Shown: one piece after another, positions 59,643-64,000 of the stretch
Layout of the letters: every line of letters begins with the position of its first letter
How positions within the stretch are numbered: position 1 is the stretch's first letter
Origin: Dysosmobacter sp.
GTDB taxonomy: Bacteria; Bacillota; Clostridia; Oscillospirales; Oscillospiraceae
DNA: 64,000 nt
NCBI GenBank assembly: GCA_026169195.1
Contig: JAPFEH010000006.1
Location: 1 to 64,000, forward strand
Direction: 5' to 3'
The notes under the pieces: generated by a model
What the model was told of the DNA's origin: nothing
The model's database searches: none
The model's input: the letters and a program-made list of their open reading frames with translations, nothing else
Position numbers and translations under genes: made by a program

Positions 59643-61322
59643 ATGTCTGAATTGATGGAAAAGGAGCAGCAGATCCAGACAGTGCCGGAAACCGGCGCGC
59701 AGGATGCGGCGCCTGCCGGAGAGGGAAAAAAGAAGCTTTCCCGCAAGACTCGCCGCCGTATCATCCGCTGGGTGGTGATTCTGGCAGTCCTGATTGCCCT
59801 TGCGGTGATTTTGGCAAAAACGCTGGGCGGAAAAGGCGAAGGAGAAAGCGAAATCATCACGGATATGGTGCAGTATGGAGCCATTACCTCTACCGTGGAG
59901 GGCAGCGGTCTGCCGAAGGCGAAAAAGAGCGAGACCATCACCCTGACCACGGCCGGCACCGTGCAGGAGGTTCTTGTGACGGAGGGCCAGCAGGTTACTG
60001 CGGGGACCCCGCTGTTTGTGGTGGATTCCGAGGCTGCCCGTACTGCGGTGGAAAAGGCCCGCGAGGACGTAGAGGGTCGAGAAAAGCAACTGAGTGTCCT
60101 GCAAAAAGACCTTGCCGGCCTGAACCTGACGGCGCCCCATGGCGGAAAGATCATGCTGGGAGAGGATGCCCCACGGCTGCAGCCCGGCGAAGAGGTCACC
60201 AAGGGAACGGTGGTTGCGGAACTGAACGATGATACCAAAATGCGTCTGGAGCAGTATTACAGTTATGCCTATGCCGGAGATCTGCACGCCGGACAGAAGG
60301 TGGAGGTCTCCATTCCTGCGCTGATGTCCACAGTGACGGGGACCGTGGAGGCGGTCCACATGGTCAGCCGCATCACACCGGAAGGCTCCAAGCTGTTTGC
60401 TGCGGAGATTGTGCTGGAGAATGAGGGTGTGCTGGCCAAGGATATGGCGGCGTCTGCTGTGGTGAATGTGGATGGCGAAATGGTCTATCCCTATGAGCCG
60501 GGCAAGCTGGAGTATTACCGCACCACGACCTTGAAAACCACGGTCAACGGCACGGTTCTGGCAAATCATCTGGTGAATTACCTGCAGGTGTCTGCCGGAC
60601 AGCTGCTGATGCAGATCGACGGCGAGGACAGTGAAAGCGAAATCTTCACCGTGCAGCAGAGTCTGGAGGAGGCCCGCAAGGCGCTGGAGACGGCTCAGAA
60701 GAATCTGGACAACTGCAACGCGGTAGCGCCCATTGACGGAACGGTCATGAGTCTGGCGATCCAGAACGGGCAGGAGGTGGAAGCCAATACGGCTGTCATC
60801 ACCATTGCCGACACCTCGGTGATTTTGGTGGAGGCGACTGTGGACGAGCGGAATATCAGTTATGTCAAGCCCGGAATGCCGGTGGAGATCGACCAATGGG
60901 GCAACAAATTCACCGGCATCGTAGAATCGGTGAGTTTGAACTCCAAGGCGGAAAACGGCGTTGCCAGCTATCCCTTTGTCATTGCCGTGGACAATCCGGA
61001 CGGATCCATGATGACCGGCAGCTACATCAGCTACTCCATGGTGGCAAGTGAGAATGACAACTGTCTGGTGGTTCCCATCCAGTGTGTCAAGTCGGTGCCG
61101 CTGGAGGACGGATCCGCTGCCGATGTGGTATACGTAAAGGCAGATGACCGTCCGGAAAATGCCATTGAGGTCACCACACCGGTAGATGGCGTGCCGGAGA
61201 AGGGCTTCTGGCCTGTTCCTGTGGAGATTGGCTTGTCTGACCAGTATAACGTGGAGATCAAGTCCGGTCTGGAGGAAGGAATGGAGGTCTTTACCACTGC
61301 ACAGACCACCGCAATGTGGTAA
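59643..61322 (+). CDS. MacA/HlyD-type membrane fusion protein
   Basis: A 559-residue adaptor of an ABC exporter. A basic N-terminal tail leads into one membrane helix (IIRWVVILAVLIALAVILA, about residues 40-59). The extracellular part contains two biotinyl-lipoyl-like modules: TTAGTVQEVLVTEGQQVTAG, and later VNGTVLANHLVNYLQVSAGQ with a second hairpin KALETAQKNLDNCNAVAPIDGTV, then the beta-barrel (VDERNISYVKPGMPVEID). Two such modules in tandem are more than the usual one. It precedes a MacB-type ATPase and permease. Confidence 0.88.
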   Translation: MSELMEKEQQIQTVPETGAQDAAPAGEGKKKLSRKTRRRIIRWVVILAVLIALAVILAKTLGGKGEGESEIITDMVQYGAITSTVEGSGLPKAKKSETITLTTAGTVQEVLVTEGQQVTAGTPLFVVDSEAARTAVEKAREDVEGREKQLSVLQKDLAGLNLTAPHGGKIMLGEDAPRLQPGEEVTKGTVVAELNDDTKMRLEQYYSYAYAGDLHAGQKVEVSIPALMSTVTGTVEAVHMVSRITPEGSKLFAAEIVLENEGVLAKDMAASAVVNVDGEMVYPYEPGKLEYYRTTTLKTTVNGTVLANHLVNYLQVSAGQLLMQIDGEDSESEIFTVQQSLEEARKALETAQKNLDNCNAVAPIDGTVMSLAIQNGQEVEANTAVITIADTSVILVEATVDERNISYVKPGMPVEIDQWGNKFTGIVESVSLNSKAENGVASYPFVIAVDNPDGSMMTGSYISYSMVASENDNCLVVPIQCVKSVPLEDGSAADVVYVKADDRPENAIEVTTPVDGVPEKGFWPVPVEIGLSDQYNVEIKSGLEEGMEVFTTAQTTAMW

Positions 61323-61331
61323 GGTGGCGCT

Positions 61332-62027
61332 ATGCTGATTGAAATTAGAAATGTATATAAAATCTATGGCGAGGGTCTTGAGAGCGAGGTTCGGGCGCTG
61401 GACGGTGTGAGCCTTGCCATTGACCGGGGAGAGTTCGTGGCGATCGTGGGGCAGTCCGGTTCCGGTAAGTCCACCATGATGAACGTGCTGGGATGTCTGG
61501 ATATTCCCACCCGCGGTGACTATTTTCTGGACGGAACCGATGTTCGGGAACTGACGGATAAGGAACTTTCCCGCATCCGCAATAAGCAGATCGGATTTAT
61601 TTTTCAGCAGTATAATCTGATCCAGAGTCTGACGGTTTTGGAAAATGTGGAGCTGCCCCTGATCTATCAGGGAATCGGCGCCGACCGCCGCAGGGAGCTG
61701 GCGCTGCAGGCGCTGGATCGGGTGGGGCTTTCGGAACGGATCAAGCATAAGCCGGTGGAGATGTCCGGCGGCCAGCAGCAGCGGGTGGCCATTGCACGGG
61801 CCATTGCCACCAGTCCGCCCATCATCATGGCGGATGAGCCCACCGGCGCGCTGGACTCCCACACCGGTCAGGAGGTGCTGCGGTTTTTGCAGCAGCTCAA
61901 CCGAGAGGGAAGCACCGTGATTCTCATTACCCATGATAACGGCATTGCCGCCACCGCCCGCCGGTGTGTCCGGCTGCAGGACGGGAAGATCGTGGAGGAC
62001 CGGCAGCAGGAGGTGGATTGGCTGTGA
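61332..62027 (+). CDS. ABC exporter ATPase, MacB/LolD type
   Basis: A 231-residue ATP-binding protein. Walker [10 protein letters not shown], the LolD-like [18 protein letters not shown], signature [14 protein letters not shown], Walker [14 protein letters not shown] and the switch region ITHDNG are all present. It drives the adjacent permease to export lipoprotein, peptide or antibiotic-like cargo. It starts 9 bases after the adaptor gene, preceded by GTAAGGTGGCGCT, and its TGA overlaps the permease GTG. Confidence 0.93.
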   Translation: MLIEIRNVYKIYGEGLESEVRALDGVSLAIDRGEFVAIVGQSGSGKSTMMNVLGCLDIPTRGDYFLDGTDVRELTDKELSRIRNKQIGFIFQQYNLIQSLTVLENVELPLIYQGIGADRRRELALQALDRVGLSERIKHKPVEMSGGQQQRVAIARAIATSPPIIMADEPTGALDSHTGQEVLRFLQQLNREGSTVILITHDNGIAATARRCVRLQDGKIVEDRQQEVDWL

Positions 62028-63274
62028 ATATTCGGCAGGCCATGAAGATGGCGTGGAAGTCCATTCTGGGAAAAAAGGGCAGGTCTTTTCTCACCATGCT
62101 GGGCATCATCATCGGCATCGCCTCGGTCATGACCATCGTCTCTGTTGTGAACGGGCAGAATGAACAGTCCCTGAAGCAGTTTGAGGCCATGGGCACCAAC
62201 CGGGTGCAGGTCTCTTTGTCGCTTTATAATGGGCAAGACGCCTTTGACGAGCTTTATAATTACTGCAACAGTCTGGGCAGCGATCTGGTGCTGGGTGTGA
62301 CACCGCAGGGGTATGCCAACGCCACGGTGGTTTACGGCACAAAAAACAGTATGGCCATGCAGAAAAATGAGGAGCAGATGTGGAGTGATGACGGCGGCGG
62401 GGTCCGCACGGATCTGGAGCTTCCGCCTCAGATGTTCTACGGCAGCGATCAGTACGGCATCTGCAACAATTTTCAAATCTCCAAGGGGCGGGAATTGAGC
62501 TTTCTGGATATCCGCAATTATAATCAGGTCTGCGTGATGGGAGCGCGGGCTGCCAGAAACTTTTTCGGATATGCGGATCCCGTCGGCAAGGATCTCTCTG
62601 TAAACGGCTATCCGTTCAAGGTGGTGGGCGTCTATGCGGAAAAGGATCCGGACAGCCCCTATTCGCAGGATAATATCATCGTGTTTCCCTATACGGCCAG
62701 CCGTCTGCTGGGTGGCAGCGGAATCAGCGAGTTTGTGGTGAAGGCGGCTTCCAGCGAGGCAACTGCGGAAGCCACGGCCAGACTCAACAGCTTTCTCAGC
62801 GGACTGACCGCCAACGGGGAAAAGGGTTGGGGCAATGCGTACAGCGACAACCAGTGGCAGGACTCCATGAACGAGCAGGCTGCCATGATGAGTCTGGTGC
62901 TGGGCGGTATTGCGGCCATCTCCCTGCTGGTGGGCGGCATCGGCATCATGAATATCATGCTGGTAACGGTGACGGAGCGGACAAGAGAAATCGGCATCCG
63001 CCGCGCCATCGGCGCCCAGCGCAGCAGCATTGTTACGCAGTTTTTGATCGAGGCAGCCATGCTTTGCGGAATAGGCGGCGTGATTGGAATTATGCTTGGT
63101 ACCGGCGCGACCCATTTGGCCGGAAAATTCTTGGTAAAGCTGAATATCTGGCCCTCGCCGGGAATTACGCTGGGGGCATTTTTGCTGTCGGTGGCGCTGG
63201 GGATCCTGTTTGGCATCTATCCGGCAGCCAAGGCATCGAAGCTCCAGCCTGTGGAAGCTCTGCGGGCGGAATGA
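62024..63274 (+). CDS. ABC exporter permease, MacB/FtsX family
   Basis: A 416-residue MacB-like permease. One N-terminal helix ([21 protein letters not shown]), a large extracellular MacB core domain (about residues 45-280), and a FtsX domain with three helices ending [52 protein letters not shown] is the FtsX/MacB signature. The GTG at 62024 overlaps the ATPase stop (GTGA). With the adaptor and ATPase it forms a tripartite exporter. Confidence 0.93.
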   Translation: MNIRQAMKMAWKSILGKKGRSFLTMLGIIIGIASVMTIVSVVNGQNEQSLKQFEAMGTNRVQVSLSLYNGQDAFDELYNYCNSLGSDLVLGVTPQGYANATVVYGTKNSMAMQKNEEQMWSDDGGGVRTDLELPPQMFYGSDQYGICNNFQISKGRELSFLDIRNYNQVCVMGARAARNFFGYADPVGKDLSVNGYPFKVVGVYAEKDPDSPYSQDNIIVFPYTASRLLGGSGISEFVVKAASSEATAEATARLNSFLSGLTANGEKGWGNAYSDNQWQDSMNEQAAMMSLVLGGIAAISLLVGGIGIMNIMLVTVTERTREIGIRRAIGAQRSSIVTQFLIEAAMLCGIGGVIGIMLGTGATHLAGKFLVKLNIWPSPGITLGAFLLSVALGILFGIYPAAKASKLQPVEALRAE

Positions 63275-63287
63275 GGAGGAAGATCGT

Positions 63288-64000
63288 ATGAAAAAAAGAT
63301 TGTTGACGGCGCTGCTGGCGGCGGTCATGTTCTGCACCACGCTGGCAGCTCCGGCGGGCGCTGCGGGAAGCACCCGCTTTTCGGATTTGACGGACAGCGG
63401 CGTTACCACAGCGGTGGAAAGCCTGCGGCTGATGGGGGTGCTGGACGGTTACGGGGACGGCACCTTTCGCCCCGACGGAAAGCTGAATCGGGCACAGTTT
63501 TGCAAAATGCTGACCTATGTCATGGACGGCGGCAGCGAATTGGGCCGCTACCGGACCGTGACCATTTTTCCGGATGTGAAGCCCTCTCACTGGGCTGCCG
63601 GTTATATCAATCTGGCAGCCAAGGGCAAGGGCGTGATCTCCGGCTTTGCCGACGGGCGGTTTTATCCGGAGCGAACCGTGACCATCGGGCAGGCTGTGAC
63701 CATTCTGGTGCGCCTGCTGGGCTATAAGGATGAGGATGTAGGCGGCGTGTGGCCGGACAGCTTCATGGCTGTGGGCGCCACCATCGGTCTGACTGACGGA
63801 ATCGGCGCTGCCGGAAATGCCCCGCTGACACGGGCGCAGGCGGCAAAGCTCTTTATGAACCTGCTGGTGGCGCAGAAAAAGGATGGCGGGACTCTCTATG
63901 AGCTGAGCGAGGAAACGGAGCTGTTGTCCGTAGACGGCGGCAGCGGGGTCCTTAAAACCTCGGACGGAAAGAGCTATCCCATGGCACATCCTACGGCATC
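63288..64000 (+). CDS. Secreted SLH-domain protein, C-terminus beyond window
   Basis: Starts ATG at 63288, 14 bases after the MacB permease stop and behind GAGGAGGAAGATCGT. A signal peptide (RLLTALLAAVMFCTTLAAPAG) is followed by three S-layer homology repeats beginning FSDLTDSGVTTAVESLRLMG, FPDVKPSHWAAGYINLAAKG and WPDSFMAVGATIGLTDGIGA. After about residue 210 a new domain begins and is cut by the window end. Its place in the exporter operon suggests it may anchor or act with the exporter. Confidence 0.85.
   Translation, partial: MKKRLLTALLAAVMFCTTLAAPAGAAGSTRFSDLTDSGVTTAVESLRLMGVLDGYGDGTFRPDGKLNRAQFCKMLTYVMDGGSELGRYRTVTIFPDVKPSHWAAGYINLAAKGKGVISGFADGRFYPERTVTIGQAVTILVRLLGYKDEDVGGVWPDSFMAVGATIGLTDGIGAAGNAPLTRAQAAKLFMNLLVAQKKDGGTLYELSEETELLSVDGGSGVLKTSDGKSYPMAHPTA

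Noticed and set aside
59598..61934. A 778-codon open frame antisense to the adaptor and ATPase genes, and similar long antisense frames at 57382-59031, 53700-55700, 20593-22314 and 4746-6170
   Set aside because: They lack ribosome binding sites and protein-like composition (runs of His, Gln, Arg), and lie opposite well-recognised genes. They are an effect of high-GC codon use.
1..64000. CRISPR arrays or cas genes
   Set aside because: I saw no regularly spaced direct repeats and no Cas-like protein anywhere in the window.

Overview
The window looks like a chromosomal segment of a strictly anaerobic, spore-forming Clostridia member, most likely an Oscillospiraceae relative of Oscillibacter, Dysosmobacter or Lawsonibacter. 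The evidence is high-GC Firmicutes coding with strong AGGAGG ribosome binding sites, a conserved yabM-mazG-rqcP-yabP-yabQ-divIC-yabR sporulation/division cluster, pyruvate formate-lyase, TRAP-TAXI transport, pyruvate carboxylase, and SLH-domain surface proteins. The genus is inference from gene content only. No CRISPR array, rRNA or complete mobile element is present.

Layout. Positions 1-143 are the end of an IS3-type insertion sequence cut by the window edge. From 185 to 9500 lie recG, folA-thyA, an AraC regulator with a MATE exporter, and a pflA-pflB operon headed by a ZTP (pfl) riboswitch. From 9600 to 11850 is an accessory patch: an AT-rich iron-sulfur flavoprotein, then a TetR regulator and a 7TM protein that appear to share an operator. 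From 11880 to 15120 is a three-gene ABC importer under a cobalamin riboswitch. From 15160 to 30450 almost everything is on the minus strand: a PIN-like protein, hpf, the yab/divIC cluster with hup inserted, spoVB-like flippase, purine nucleoside phosphorylase, hemZ, dtd, rel and recJ.

From 30790 to 39120 come an SLH protein with a GH18-like tail, a small P-loop protein, pgi, dacF, an orphan phage-type lysis cassette (35730-37186), and a low-GC patch holding a 5'-truncated SF1 helicase beside tRNA-Leu(CAA). From 39300 to the end the genes are on the plus strand: a lipoprotein/response regulator/EcsC/histidine kinase cluster; DUF1385-prmC-recA-recX; rimO-cdd1-pgsA; thrS under a T-box; pyruvate carboxylase; a TRAP-TAXI transporter; and a MacAB-like exporter followed by another SLH protein that runs off the window.

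Control is unusually readable. Three riboswitch-type leaders (ZTP at pflAB, cobalamin at the ABC importer, T-box at thrS) each sit between a good sigma-A promoter and an intrinsic terminator. Many operons end in perfect bidirectional hairpins.

Three genes (a single-TM protein at 15896-16384, yabQ, and the ORF upstream of rimO) each look as if one base has been lost from a mononucleotide run. This may be an assembly artefact and should be settled before these genes are interpreted. The best candidates for undescribed biology are the TetR/7TM pair, the lysis cassette with an SLH-like lysozyme tail, the EcsC gene inside a two-component operon, and the tRNA-Leu-linked low-GC remnant.
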